Under the pieces are notes generated by a model. The model made no database searches and was not told where the DNA came from. It was given only the letters and a program-made list of their open reading frames with translations. From positions 4,423,022 to 4,487,021 of the forward strand of contig NW_006917091.1 of the NCBI RefSeq assembly GCF_000516985.1: a stretch of 64,000 nt of DNA, read 5' to 3'. The position numbers were made by a program, and so were the translations under genes. The stretch is from Pestalotiopsis fici W106-1. Its lineage: Eukaryota; Ascomycota; Sordariomycetes; Amphisphaeriales; Sporocadaceae. Below are positions 9,635 to 20,111 of this stretch, one piece after another (position 1 is the first letter of the stretch; every line of letters begins with the position of its first letter).

Positions 9635-11882
9635 CTACAAGTTCGCATCGCCAGCCGGCGTGTTGCCACTATTATCATCACCTTCAGCCTCGACGCCATG
9701 GAACGCATCACCAAAAGCCGAATCCTCCATGAAGTCGCCGCCCATATCGGCGGGTGTGTCGGAGAAACTTGCTAGGGCGTCGCCTGCACTATCGAGATCG
9801 CCCAGTGAGCCAAAGTCGTTGGCATCGTAGCCCACAGAGCCGGCAGCAGGTGTGCCGCTCGCCGAGGCCTGCTTGCTTGCTGGCCGCGACGGTGGCTTGG
9901 GAGCGGGCGAGTCGTTGCTAGGAGCAGTGGGGGTCGCTGTGGTTGGCGGTGCTGCCGCTACCGCTGCCGCTGCTGGTGGTGGAGGTGGAGGTGCTGTGCC
10001 ACCAGGTGAGACACCCCCCTTAGGAACGACAACCCAGTCGTCAGCGCCACTACTATGTTCGACTGCCGCCGCAGCACTGGGTTCTATGTCTGTGCCGCCC
10101 ATGTCAACATCTTGTTCTTGCTTCGGGGCCTCAGGCGCTTCAGTAGCTGGCGCGGTAGCTGCAGGAGCGGTAGTAGGGACGTTTGCATTGGCGGGTGTTC
10201 CCGAGCCGGATTGAGCTGCAGAGAAACCTTGAGGTGTGGGGAAGTTGTTGGCATTGCCAGGCGTTGACGTGGAAGATGCACCTCCAGTCTGCATCTGATC
10301 AAGTAGGCCGCCGGCAGTGCCACCCATGTCAACATCCTCCGAGTCGCCGCCCGCCGAAGGCTCGGGAACTGGTTCGGGGATAGGCTCTGGAGCGGGTTCT
10401 TGATAACCGCCATCCTGTATCCTCTTGAGATCATAGATGACTTCGGCACGACGTCCCAGCTGAGCTTCAACTTGCGACACAATCTCCTCCACCTTTTTGC
10501 TGTGCTTTGAGGTCCAACGTGGGGCATCTTCCTCATTCTCCTCAGGTCGGTCTAGACTCAGAGGACCAGGAGCTACATCATCAACGGCAGTCCGAAGCTC
10601 CTTCTCGGCGGCAGTCAGCACCGAGTTCTTCTTAAACTTAGCCAACCTCTTTTCGTGGTCGGCCTTCATTTTGGCAATCTCATCATTGGTAGATTCGATG
10701 TGTTCGGAGACCCTCTTTCGGAATTCTGCAGCCTGGTCTTTATCAAGATGGCTTCCCGCAGACTGCGAAGGCTTGCTCAGAGCATCGATGCCTTGGGCTT
10801 CAAAGATGCCATTAGTCAAGGCACCGAGTCCTCCCTTGAGTCCAAGTCCGAGGTTCGCAAAGCCTATTTGACCCATGCGATATGGCGAGGACAAAATCTC
10901 CTCCATCCATTCATGGTTTTGTTGATAGCGATGGAGGCTGATCTCTCGTGGAGTGAGATGGTCAAATACATCGCCCCGCGAGTAGTCCTCGTCGTCGTCG
11001 TCAGGAGTAAGTCCCACAGGGGCTTGGTTACCAGCCTGGCCGGTTCTCGCGCGCTTCGAGGGCGGAGCTCCTGCCTGGGGATGGGGAGGATATGCCATGG
11101 CTTGCGGTACAGGCCTATTGGCTGGGTACATGGGCTGTCGCTCCCGAGGCCACGTAATCTGGGGCCAGTTGACACGATCAGAAAGCATGAAGTCTTTCCG
11201 CTGGATCTGGCCAGATCGCTGTAGGTAGTTTCTGGCTTCCATGATAGTTTGCAGACGGGGATCGCGTGGCAGCATGTTGACTGGTATGCGCTCGTTGTTG
11301 TCAATGGGACCATAGTGTACAATCCATAAACTCGGGTCGATCTGAGGTGCGTTCGGGTTCATTGCATTGCTCGGGCAGAGACGGAATCTTCGTCGGGAAT
11401 GGGAGGCCATGGGCTCGCCGTAGGCATATCCGGCCTTGTGAAACCACATTTCGAGTATCTTTTTAACAAGTTAGTCTAATGGAAGGAGTTGATAGCTTTG
11501 CAAAAGCGTACAATGCCATTTCCCATGTCCTGCGTAAAGTACTGCTCAGACGGGGGCCAAATGTAGCCGTCGCTGGCAAAGTTTGTGCCCATGAGCTGCA
11601 GCGGCTGCCAAGTAAGCATAGTAGTGCCATTATCAGGTTTATCGAGGTAGGTCCAGAAGAAGGGAGCCTTGTCGCGGGCGACCGACGGCGCGTTCATCAA
11701 CATCTGGGTAACTTCCTGCACCTCGATTCGTGGCTTTTGCGTGTATCGAAATGTTGAGAGAAGATGCACATGCGGCAGCTGTGATTGGAGTCAGCGTGGC
11801 TACCAATAGATAGCAATGATGAAAGAATTTGCCGCACCAAGTCGCGATGGATGCCATGGCTGGGATCGCTCATAGTGGCCAT
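9635..11882 (-). CDS. ssr4: SWI/SNF chromatin-remodelling subunit Ssr4 (DUF1750)
   Basis: Three exons on the minus strand: 11838-11882, 11512-11778 and 9635-11458, giving 711 aa. The N-terminal third carries the conserved Ssr4 region: SDPSHGIHRDL, LPHVHLLSTFRYTQ, the DMGNGI / EMWFHKAGY junction, HSRRRFRLCP and a PSLWIVHYGP segment. A helical LTPREISLHRYQQNHEWMEEIL segment follows at about residue 275. The C-terminal half is disordered, rich in Ala, Pro, Thr and Ser, with an acidic DVDMGGT motif appearing twice. The family is a fungal-specific component of SWI/SNF and RSC complexes in the nucleus. Introns are 59 nt (donor GTGCGG) and 53 nt (donor GTACGC, acceptor AAAAG). An in-frame ATG at 11873 (MSDPSHG) is an equally good start. 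Confidence 0.88.
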
Positions 11883-12873
11883 GGCTGAGAGCTGAGCTGC
11901 GTCGATTTGCGCAATCGACAGCGGAATGAGGTGTCTGTTTGAAATGGAAGGATCGTCTATTTAGAAAAATTGCGCAGAGACGCGGGCGTGCCAATCGATG
12001 AAACGCAGCAATGGCAATTTGGGTTGGCGCAATGAACTGCGTGCGTGCGACGACAAGGCTGATGATCCAACTTTCAATTGCGAGTCGCGCCGTTGGTCGC
12101 GAAGCTTGGGTGATCAAATTGTCCGTAGAGTCGCGAAACCTAGAAAGCTTGTGGCTAGGGAGTTGTGGCTGGGGCTCATTGGTGCTAGTTCTATGTCACT
12201 GTGGTGGGGGTCACGTGTAATAAGAGCTGGGAGAACCGACGATCATCGTAATACGCAAAGAAATGTACCTTAGCAATACAAGCAAACAATCTACAATGCC
12301 AAAAACAGCGGATCTATGTTAAATACCTTAATACACAAGAGATTTTTTTTCCCCTTTGGTTAAAAAAGGGTCTTTTATTTTCATTTTTATCCTTTTTAAA
12401 AAAGGGCAATAAGCCTCGATTAGCGTGCAGTCTTGCAGGACTGGCCCCAAAGTACCATTGAATCGGTCGAATTCGATGATTGCTTAAATGTTAACTTGCA
12501 GACTTCCGTCTCGTCAGCGCCGGGTCGTCGAAACCCGAATGATTGGTAGCAAAGAACATATATGAATACAATCTCGAAGCTATCACGCTTGTAGTAGCAC
12601 TGAGCAGCTGCATGGCATCACCAGCCAAGATAGCATGTTATATTCCGATATGATCTTTTGCTTGACAAGAGCGCGCAACTTTCATAGTATAAACAACACT
12701 CCACTCATGTCAGCCTAGAAACTGGTGATCAAGCTTGTCATTTGCTCAACAGCTTGCGCTGGAAATCATATAGACAGTGGACACTTTCTATCGGTACTGC
12801 TCTTAGGATACATTCATCGCCTTCCCTTTCTTACCATTGCGCAGCAGCTGGCCTTGCTGCCTCGGTGAAAGAT
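11883..12873. other. Intergenic upstream of ssr4, with an A/T homopolymer tract
   Basis: This is the 5' flank of ssr4 and the 3' flank of the membrane-protein gene. A notable A/T tract at 12343-12406 contains two copies of AAAAAAGGG and a short palindrome. No coding sequence is supported. Confidence 0.5.
12343..12406. repeat. A/T homopolymer tract with short inverted and direct repeats
   Basis: Two AAAAAAGGG units lie at 12362-12370 and 12398-12406. A near-perfect palindrome (CCTTTTT-A-AAAAAGG) lies at 12391-12405. It could be a nucleosome-depleted region or slippage product. Confidence 0.55.
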
Positions 12874-14398
12874 CTATGGCCCAGTCGTGGTTGGCCATTG
12901 GATGCCTTCATCAACAAGTAGCGACCTCAGCAATGACATGTTTTCCTTCCATTCGTCAGACTTGCTAGTGTCGTTTCGACTCCTAACCAGAATGATAAAA
13001 GCTAGACAAGTTTAGCAAGCGTTAGTTCAAAACAATCGTGATGAAAACACTTACTGGAGAAAGAGCGAACACAGTCCTTGATCGTGGCTGCAACTAAAAC
13101 GAGCGCAACCACCTGTCCAAATCCCCAAGAACTCTCCGGATCGCCAGATAGGAATGCTTCATTCGCGTGTCGAAGTTGAAAAAGCATATATGCATGGACC
13201 GGATACTGTACGATCGCCAAGAACATCACTCCCAGGCCTGTCTCGCCGAACCACGGTTCAAACAGACTCGACAGCCACATAATCTGGATATATATTCTGA
13301 AAGCACGATGCAACTCTGAATTCAAAGCTGTCAGAGGCCTCATACGGTCTCTTATATTTAGCCCCATTCGTTCGTATAATCGAGGGGTTGACCTCAAACA
13401 CCAGAGGAAGAACCTAAGAACAATTAAAACATTTAAGGCGGGTACCATGAGAAGCTCGCTGAAATGGTATATCAAAAAGTACATCACACGGAATAGCTTT
13501 GGGCCTCGGCGTGCAGAAATTCCAGCATCTTCCAAGCGGTCTAAAAGGTTTTTGCGGGCCGGGGCTAGGCATAGGTTTAGGCTCACCAGGAGGTACGTAG
13601 CCGTAAAGATAAGGTATGCGATGTCATCAACAGGATGTGGCAAGGAATCATAATCAGTCGAGATGGGAGCCGTTATCCCTTTGGCGTAGTAGCATGATCC
13701 AGCAACGTTGTTGTCCCAGCTTCCAAGTCGCAGGCCAAACAGAATGGCATATGCTAGATAAAGCGACACATATATCGCCACCAAGTAGATGGTATGAAAT
13801 ATTGCAACTGGTGATTTGAACACAACAACTGCTGCTGCTGCCGCAGAAACGCTTCTCAAACGTCAGCGGTCATCATTCATGAGGAGGAGTTGGGGTGTAG
13901 ATACCCAGTGACATTCACACTATCGTAAACAATATGGTAGTGGTACAAGCTTAGTGTGTTTCGTTGAACAAGAGCACCGATCAATAGTGAGATTGCTGAA
14001 AAGTAAGCACTGGAGGCCTTTTGACAGGGCGGGCTTCAGGCAGCTGTACCATTAAGCAATTGAGCGTCGCTCACTATCTTGAGAATGTCCGCGATCAAGA
14101 TCATCTTGAGTTCTCGTCTTTGATTGATGTCGCCCAGCGGTGGCGTGTCTGGGTCGATCGATTGTTGTATGTACCATCGCGAACGGATGATCTGACACTT
14201 TAGGTCCAGATAAGCGTACCAAGCCGAAAGAGCAAAGGACAACCCCCCTTGGATTGTAAAGGAGAGCACAATCTGGCGAGCAGATCAGTTATGTCACGAG
14301 GCTGTGGGTCGAGAGAGGTAGCCGAGAGGGTCAAGGAGTACACATACACCAAGTCCTGCTATATCAACGTTGGAGCTACCGACATCCTGGCACTCCAT
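12874..14398 (-). CDS. Uncharacterised fungal multi-pass membrane protein
   Basis: Five exons on the minus strand: 14348-14398, 14050-14272, 13905-13995, 13055-13854 and 12874-13001, giving 430 aa with every junction in phase. All introns have GT donors and AG acceptors (75, 54, 50 and 53 nt). The protein starts MECQDVGSSNVDIAGLG. It has about seven or eight hydrophobic segments, including one at about residues 18-38 (IVLSFTIQGGLSF), one around SLLIGALVQ just before a YHYHIVYD motif, and others along the long fourth exon. The hydrophilic C-terminal tail is about 45 residues. The layout resembles integral membrane proteins seen widely in Hypocreales for which I know no function. A receptor or transporter role is possible but not shown. 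The frame with all introns retained is interrupted by stops, so splicing is required. Confidence 0.75.
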
Positions 14399-15862
14399 TA
14401 GAAAATAAGACAGGAGTGAATGGTAGAGACCAAAGTGCAGCAAGTGAACAAGGTCAAGAGTTCGATATTATGGCCACGTCTGTCGTGAATTCCATTGTTA
14501 TTCTGCCCAGTGATGCCGGCTCACGTTTATAGGAAAATCTTCCAAGACAGATGTTTCTTGATAGTGGTGGCGGAACTACCCTTTTTTCTATATTCATATT
14601 GCTCTCATTGCTTGAGCTTGGAAACTAAATGATTAAGTGACATATTTTCAGCAGTACGAGTCTTGGAATAAGTTTTCTTTCACTAGATAATCACTATTGC
14701 ATGACTCTTCCCGTTCAATGAGAACTAATAGAGTTACAAGTAGCCGAGCTGAGGGAAGACAAAGTTCAGCTCAAGTTAGAGTTCATCGCGAGTAGCTTAC
14801 AATGGTTGTCGAAAAAAGGTAAAGTGCGATTTATAACTGACGCAGGCACTGATTATGTCATCCTGCATCTGACTGAGAAAGAAAAGTTCTAGATTTTCAG
14901 GTCAACTCTGTTATGGCACTGAATCACGATGCATGTGGCTGCTGGCGCTTGCGTTGAGACACGGCGTTCGACTGACTGGCTTGCTTCCCGTTCAGGAGGG
15001 TTTCATGCCCTTGCATGCACTGTGACAACCTCTCCAACCAAGTGCAGAAGACCCTTGACCAGGGTCCTTGTCTGTCAATTGGACGCAACAGCTCCTTGAC
15101 ACCGTGAACACTCAAATTGGTCATGTATGCAACAGTCTCCGCATTTCCGTCCATGATGATCTAACACTGAAAATGTGCTGCGCGGGGCGGATGATCATGC
15201 CCACGATTAAGCTTAACTTGCATGACAAGTTATTGAGATGATGGCACGTCAGCTTTGGCAGGACGTTCGATTGAACATTGCTAAATACAGCATCCCAAAT
15301 TCGGATGAAAACTTCAATTCAAGGAGTCACTTTTGGTTGAGATATACATGGCTATCAAACATACAACCTCACAAATGTTGCACTCGTCACGGTCTATCAA
15401 CGTCACAAAAGCAAAACATCTCAATTGTTATTCCAGCGAAATTTAATGGCATGGGCGGGGCCTCATCGTCTGAACCAAGTGACAGGCCCGTCACTTGCCA
15501 CATGGCACCATCTGAACCCGGATCAGAAGTGATGACTTATTCTCAACAATGTTTGCCGCAGATCACTTAGGCAAAATAGGTGCATTGTCCTGAGCCGTGC
15601 TATATAGGTGATCATATCCCCTCTGTGAAGCGGTTTCCATTGCCACTCTCTTCTTTGTCCTGGCAGTCGGTCACTCATCTTGTCGTAGCACTCTTGATCT
15701 TGTGGTACCTTTTTCTTCTTCATTTCGTTCATTACAAAGGTCAGCTACTCTGGAAAGTAGGACCATTCATATATCAACATATCAAGCCTTTTAATCACAC
15801 CCTTACTGCCACCAAATTTATTCTTTCAATCATTTCATTAATACTTACCGACCACATTCATC
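14399..15862. other. Intergenic between divergent membrane-protein and GPI-protein genes
   Basis: This is the shared promoter region. A minus-strand frame at 14924-15154 (76 codons, ATG start) has reasonable composition but no recognised motif; I do not call it. The 60 nt before 15863 are A/T- and C-rich, as is usual for a leader. Confidence 0.45.
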
Positions 15863-17029
15863 ATGAAGTCAACTTGTTTCTCAATAGTCTTGGCCACCAT
15901 TGGCGCAAGGTTGACGCTCGCAAACAATTATCCAAGACAGAATAATGGCACAGAAGGACTCAGAAGACTGCCAGGAGCCCAAGGCGTAGCCGTCGATGGC
16001 TCGAATGGAGCAGCGAGCCCGGGACTAAAACCAATTCCCGGCAGTGCTGTTCAAGTCGAGAGTCTGCAGCCATTAATTCCTCTTTCGAGCACCGGCTTGG
16101 TAAACACTGGAGCTGCTGGGCAGTCTATATCGGTCACCTTGACTTCTGCAGAGGGCGCTGGTGCTGCTACCTTAATATCGAGCGTCGTATTGACGTCTGC
16201 ATCCGTAAGTTCGAGTAGACTCTGAGAAGGAATGTTGCAACTAAAGATGAAGCAGAGTGAAGTTGTATCAGCTGCCCCAAAGGGTTTCTTCACCATTCCA
16301 AATGCTGCTGCTGGTGCTACATCATTGTCCAGCGCCGTTGAGAATAGTGCCACTTCTGTTCTCACCGCACCCTCAGCCACGACCACGGCATCCGCTCAGG
16401 GCTTCCAGCCTATTGCACTCTCCTCTAGCGCCTCTCTCGCGACATCCGCCCTCGAGTCAAGCGTATCATCCGCCTTGACGTCTGCATTGGCATCTGTCTT
16501 GACCTCTGACCTATCTCAGACACTGGCCACTTCTGAGCTTCTTTCAAACAATGCCACCGCAGCACTTACTCCTCTGGGTAGCGCCGGGGGAGCAGCAACT
16601 GCCACTGCCACTGCTACAGCCGTGAACAGTCCTCTACAGCCCTTGCCTGGGTCTTCCGTCGCGGCCACGGCATCTCTCCAACCTTTGAACGGTGCAGAAG
16701 GGAGCGCCTCGACCACCACGGCCGCCGGCCTCGAGCCCTTGAGCAATGCAGCAGCAGATGCCACTAGTACGTCGTTGAAGCCGCTTGGCGGCACCGAGGC
16801 GGCCACATCGCTGCAGCCACTGAGCAGCATCACCGGAAGCGCGCAGTCGGCAGCAACCACCTTCTTCCAGTCGGGCAGAGCAGGCGCCTCTGGAACCGTG
16901 ACAGCTACCAACGGGTTCAACTCAGCCGTGGCCAGCTCAGTGCTTACCGCCAAGGCGGCCACGAATGTCATGCTGCCTTGGATGTTGTCGGTAGTGCTTG
17001 CTGGTATCACTGCCTGCCTCCTGCCGTGA
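15863..17029 (+). CDS. Ala/Ser/Thr-rich secreted GPI-anchored cell-surface protein with LxPL repeats
   Basis: Two exons, 15863-16204 and 16256-17029, give 371 aa. The 51-nt intron has donor GTAAGT, branch CAACTAAA and acceptor GCAG. Residues 1-20 form a signal peptide ending near TLANN. The C-terminus (AATNVMLPWMLSVVLAGITACLLP, given here only as a small-residue site followed by a hydrophobic tail) has the form of a GPI-attachment signal. Confidence 0.1.
15863..17029 (+). CDS. Secreted GPI-anchored surface protein, Ala/Ser/Thr-rich, with repeated L-x-P-L units
   Basis: Two exons, 15863-16204 and 16256-17029, give 371 aa; the 51-nt intron has donor GTAAGT, branch CAACTAAA and acceptor GCAG. 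Residues 1-20 form a signal peptide. The last 20 or so residues are hydrophobic and follow a small-residue AKAATN site, which is the form of a GPI-attachment signal. The mature part is mostly Ala, Ser, Thr, Gly and Leu. About nine short units of the form [LF]-x-P-[LI] are spaced along it (for example SLQPL, GLKPI, GFQPI, GLEPL, SLKPL). The composition predicts heavy O-mannosylation and a place in the plasma membrane or cell wall. I recognise no catalytic domain. Likely roles (wall structure, adhesion) are inferred from architecture only. Confidence 0.8.
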
Positions 17030-17073
17030 TTCTTCTAGAGGATGCATCTGAGACAAAAACTGGATTAAGGCGT

Positions 17074-17100
17074 TCATCTTGGATGGATGAGCATATTACA
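17074..17100 (+). repeat. Degenerate direct repeat, copy 1
   Basis: The sequence TCATCTTGGATGGATGAGC plus eight more bases matches copy 2 at 17696-17720 with two substitutions and one indel. Each copy can fold into a small hairpin (TCATC/GATGA arms). Confidence 0.5.
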
Positions 17101-17695
17101 TGGTACACAGTGACGCCATGGTAGCGAATAGCAAGCACACGAGGATTGAGGAGCGTTACATGGCAAGACCACAGATGCAGCATTTTGCGTTTGGCCAATA
17201 TATTGCTCTTCTCATTAAAAGGAGCACGACATTCATTCTTGAAAGAGTAAAATTAGAAAAAAGAAATCAGCATAAAGAAACACACTTTTAAAAGACACCT
17301 TGATCATTGCTACAAAAGTGCCTGTAATAAATGCCCGCCACAGTGAGTATGATGAAAGTCAGATGCAGAACGACTTACGGTCAATCTTTTCTTCTTCATC
17401 TTTACCTAGTAGGTGGTTCCAAATACTGATGCATCACTTTGGTACACAATGTATGATGAGGCCAGACCCATGTTTTGTGGATTTAGGCTCATTCCGAGTC
17501 CCGAAACCTCGGGTGTTGCACAAAGTAATGTCCTGGCGATCACCCCGTACATTGAGCCAGGGTCCGAATGCAAGTTTATTTTGTGGATGCTACCGGCATT
17601 TGATCAAGTGTAATGTGCTGATTATTTCAATATGGCGTATGTGATTCAAAATGGGTCTCCACGCACTGATATAATTGCTACGGTTTCGTTATACT

Positions 17696-17720
17696 CATCT
17701 TGGACCGATGAGCATTTACA
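17696..17720 (+). repeat. Degenerate direct repeat, copy 2
   Basis: This copy has the 6-bp arms CTCATC/GATGAG around a 7-nt loop when one base upstream is included. It is followed by GTGATTACCATAA, which itself resembles a stretch at 17776. Confidence 0.5.
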
Positions 17721-18042
17721 CTTGTGATTACCATAACCGTGAAGCAATCTGTATGTGCTGAAAAAGAATGAGAATTGTGATTATTATAATGGTGAAATGC
17801 TGTTTAAATGTCTGCCGCAGGTGTTTCTCGTGTACACCATAAGCAATGCCCATGGGTTTAGATCCTCTTCTCCTGCGATTTTCGGGAGAAGATCAAGCAT
17901 CTCGCCTAGATCCTCTTAACGCTCTTATTTTGTTCCTTTCACGAGACAGTCTATCTGCGATAGCCGCTGACGAATGCCTCTTTGTTTCTCTATCCCTACC
18001 TAGAACTCCACTGAATAATGCCGGCATGCAATCAAGGCAACT

Positions 18043-19461
18043 CTACTGCTTCAGTTGCAATCTGGCGTTCCAACCCACGATGCAGCGTATAAGGTCCCAG
18101 TCGCCAGCCTGGCCGACCCAGTCGGTAACCACAATTCCTGTACAGCCGTCACCGATACCCAAGTTGTTTGGCCCCTTGCCCTGTTCCGCATGTGCCGTAC
18201 ACAGGTACTCAATAATGGCGGGATTGACCTTGGCCGCAATCTTCTCTGGCCAGCAATTGGCATTGAAGAAGTTACTCGCAGAGAGGAAATTGATAAAAAA
18301 CGGTGTATACTCGGGCCGGTCAGCAGCCGGAGGGCAGATGGGCTCACCGGCGCGCTCGAGATGCGCGCGTGCCAGGTCAACCTTTTTGCTGATATTATGA
18401 CCCTGGGTGATCTCGTAAAAGTCCTGCACGCGAGCAATGTGCGGACCGCCCGACAACTCGTTTGCGCAATTGTCGGGCCAGTCGCTGGCGTCGAGCCCAA
18501 AGCCGCGGCCACCGTGCTCCTGGTCCAGCGACGCGTCGTTGCCGTAGCGCCGGAACAGGACGATCTTCCCCCTCGCCTCGCCCAGGTGCGGGAGGCGCGG
18601 CTCCGTGAACCACTTGTTGCCGTCGCTGCAGTACCGCTCCCGCAGGTACTTGGAGAGCTGCTGATCCGTGCCCCTGCCCGTGCCCTCGCGCTTGATGCTC
18701 ATGACGAGCGTCTCGGAGCGGTTGGCGTCCAGAAAGGCATAAATGTCGTTGAGCATGTCCTGGAAGTACTTGCTGCCCGTCAGTGAAATGGGAAACGCGC
18801 TGTGTACCAGGATCAAGTCCGAGTTGTCGGGGTTGGTCTGGACGCGAATGTCAAAGAACCGCACGCCATTATCCAGCTGCTCCCGCACATTGACAGCCTG
18901 GCAGCGCACCGACGGCAGGGCAACATGGCAGGTTGGGCTGTTGTGCGTGCCCGGGATCGACAGCGCTGCCAGCGGCCAGTCATCGCGTAGCTCGCGCATC
19001 CAGGAGGCCAGGTTGGCCGAGCTGAATATGGCGAGGCAGCCGGCAGCAACAACGAAGACGGCAGTGTACTCGCGAGGGCCGTCATCCAGCTTCTTGAGCA
19101 CTGTGCTGCGTCGCGAGAAGCTCGGTATGTCGACTTGATACCGGTGCCCTTCAGACTCAAAGGTCAGCCGCAGGAGCTCGTCCTTGCCCGGCGCCTTGAC
19201 CTGATCCGTCTTGCGAGTTTCGAAACACGGGATTGGTATGGATACATCCCGGCGCTCCTTGGGGTCACCATCACCGTTGGGTGACGTGCTAGTCGAGTTG
19301 AAGATTCCAGTTATCCTGCTCTTGAAGTTGCCATTGCGAGGCTCTCCCCCGAAGTGTTCTACGACCTTCAGTTCCAGGGGGGTCGCCGTCAGGTTCCGAA
19401 TGGTGAGATCCGTCATCTCTTGGTGGGGGTCTGGGCGGCTGCTTGACCAACAAGAGCCCAT
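18043..19461 (-). CDS. PI-PLC X-domain phosphodiesterase (bacterial type), probably lipid-anchored
   Basis: A single exon of 472 aa. The X-domain occupies about residues 155-460: IPGTHNSPT with His173, FFDIRVQT with Asp204 and Arg206, and LVHSAF with His220. These match the general acid/base histidines and the surrounding residues of bacterial-type phosphatidylinositol-specific phospholipase C. There is no Y domain, C2 or PH domain, so it is not a eukaryotic PLC-delta type. There is no signal peptide. The N-terminus MGSCWSSS fits N-myristoylation at Gly2 (with Ser6) and palmitoylation at Cys4, which would place the enzyme on the inner face of a membrane. Residues 17-150 form a beta-rich N-terminal part of unknown role. 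Cleavage of PI or GPI lipids is the family activity; the substrate here is inferred. Confidence 0.87.
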   Translation of the reverse strand: MGSCWSSSRPDPHQEMTDLTIRNLTATPLELKVVEHFGGEPRNGNFKSRITGIFNSTSTSPNGDGDPKERRDVSIPIPCFETRKTDQVKAPGKDELLRLTFESEGHRYQVDIPSFSRRSTVLKKLDDGPREYTAVFVVAAGCLAIFSSANLASWMRELRDDWPLAALSIPGTHNSPTCHVALPSVRCQAVNVREQLDNGVRFFDIRVQTNPDNSDLILVHSAFPISLTGSKYFQDMLNDIYAFLDANRSETLVMSIKREGTGRGTDQQLSKYLRERYCSDGNKWFTEPRLPHLGEARGKIVLFRRYGNDASLDQEHGGRGFGLDASDWPDNCANELSGGPHIARVQDFYEITQGHNISKKVDLARAHLERAGEPICPPAADRPEYTPFFINFLSASNFFNANCWPEKIAAKVNPAIIEYLCTAHAEQGKGPNNLGIGDGCTGIVVTDWVGQAGDWDLIRCIVGWNARLQLKQ

Positions 19462-20111
19462 GAGGGTGAAATGTTTTGATAGTTTTGATCTTTTCTGGTA
19501 CTAATTGCCTCCCTCGTGGCTCATTTTCCCCTTTATAAACAATAATATGCACGATACTGAAAGATGAAATCAAAGCTCCTGCTTGGCCGCACGGGAGAGA
19601 CGTACCCTGGCATCCCCTGGTGGGGCTGGTGTATGCTAATTATTGTATTGATGCAATGACCGATTGACGAGCTGAAGTCTAAAACCGTACGCTGGGTTCA
19701 ATGAGGCAAGCGGCACAATATCCAAGTATAAACATCGGCACTCATGTGTCACCAAAAAGTCAAATTCGAGTGACTGTCTTGTACCCTCTCTATTCAATGA
19801 AGAAATGGCAGCAGTACGCTTGTGTTGGTCCAATTCACTCAATACAACGATTAAACAGCATTACTCCGGGTATACACCACTATAGCCTCTCAACTGCTTC
19901 TGAACATTCTTTTAATTAAGCTCTCTATATATGCATGGATAATTCATGTGCCCTGATATTCTTGAGGCGCGTTGATGTATTGCTCCAAGTTATCGTTAGT
20001 GTACAACGCCAGTCACCATGTAAGCCGGGGGGTTCTCCACTGATCTTTACACTTGATAAGTGATATAACGACGCTGCAGCGATTGATTTATCCTTGTTTC
20101 AAGATACCTCG
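19462..20111. other. Intergenic upstream of the PI-PLC gene
   Basis: This is the 5' flank of the PI-PLC gene and the 3' flank of the SET gene, both leftward. It is moderately A/T-rich with a TTTATAAA-like element near 19533. No coding sequence is seen. Confidence 0.5.

Larger units (their letters stand above)
17030..18042. other. Intergenic with degenerate short repeats
   Basis: This separates the convergent GPI-protein and PI-PLC genes. A 26-27 nt motif occurs twice, at 17074-17100 and 17696-17720. A second short unit occurs at about 17723-17745 and 17776-17799. No coding sequence is supported. Confidence 0.5.

Noticed and set aside
15863..17029. Duplicate short entry for the GPI-anchored protein in the feature list
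   Set aside because: The low-confidence entry (0.1) is superseded by the fuller entry at the same coordinates; there is one gene here.
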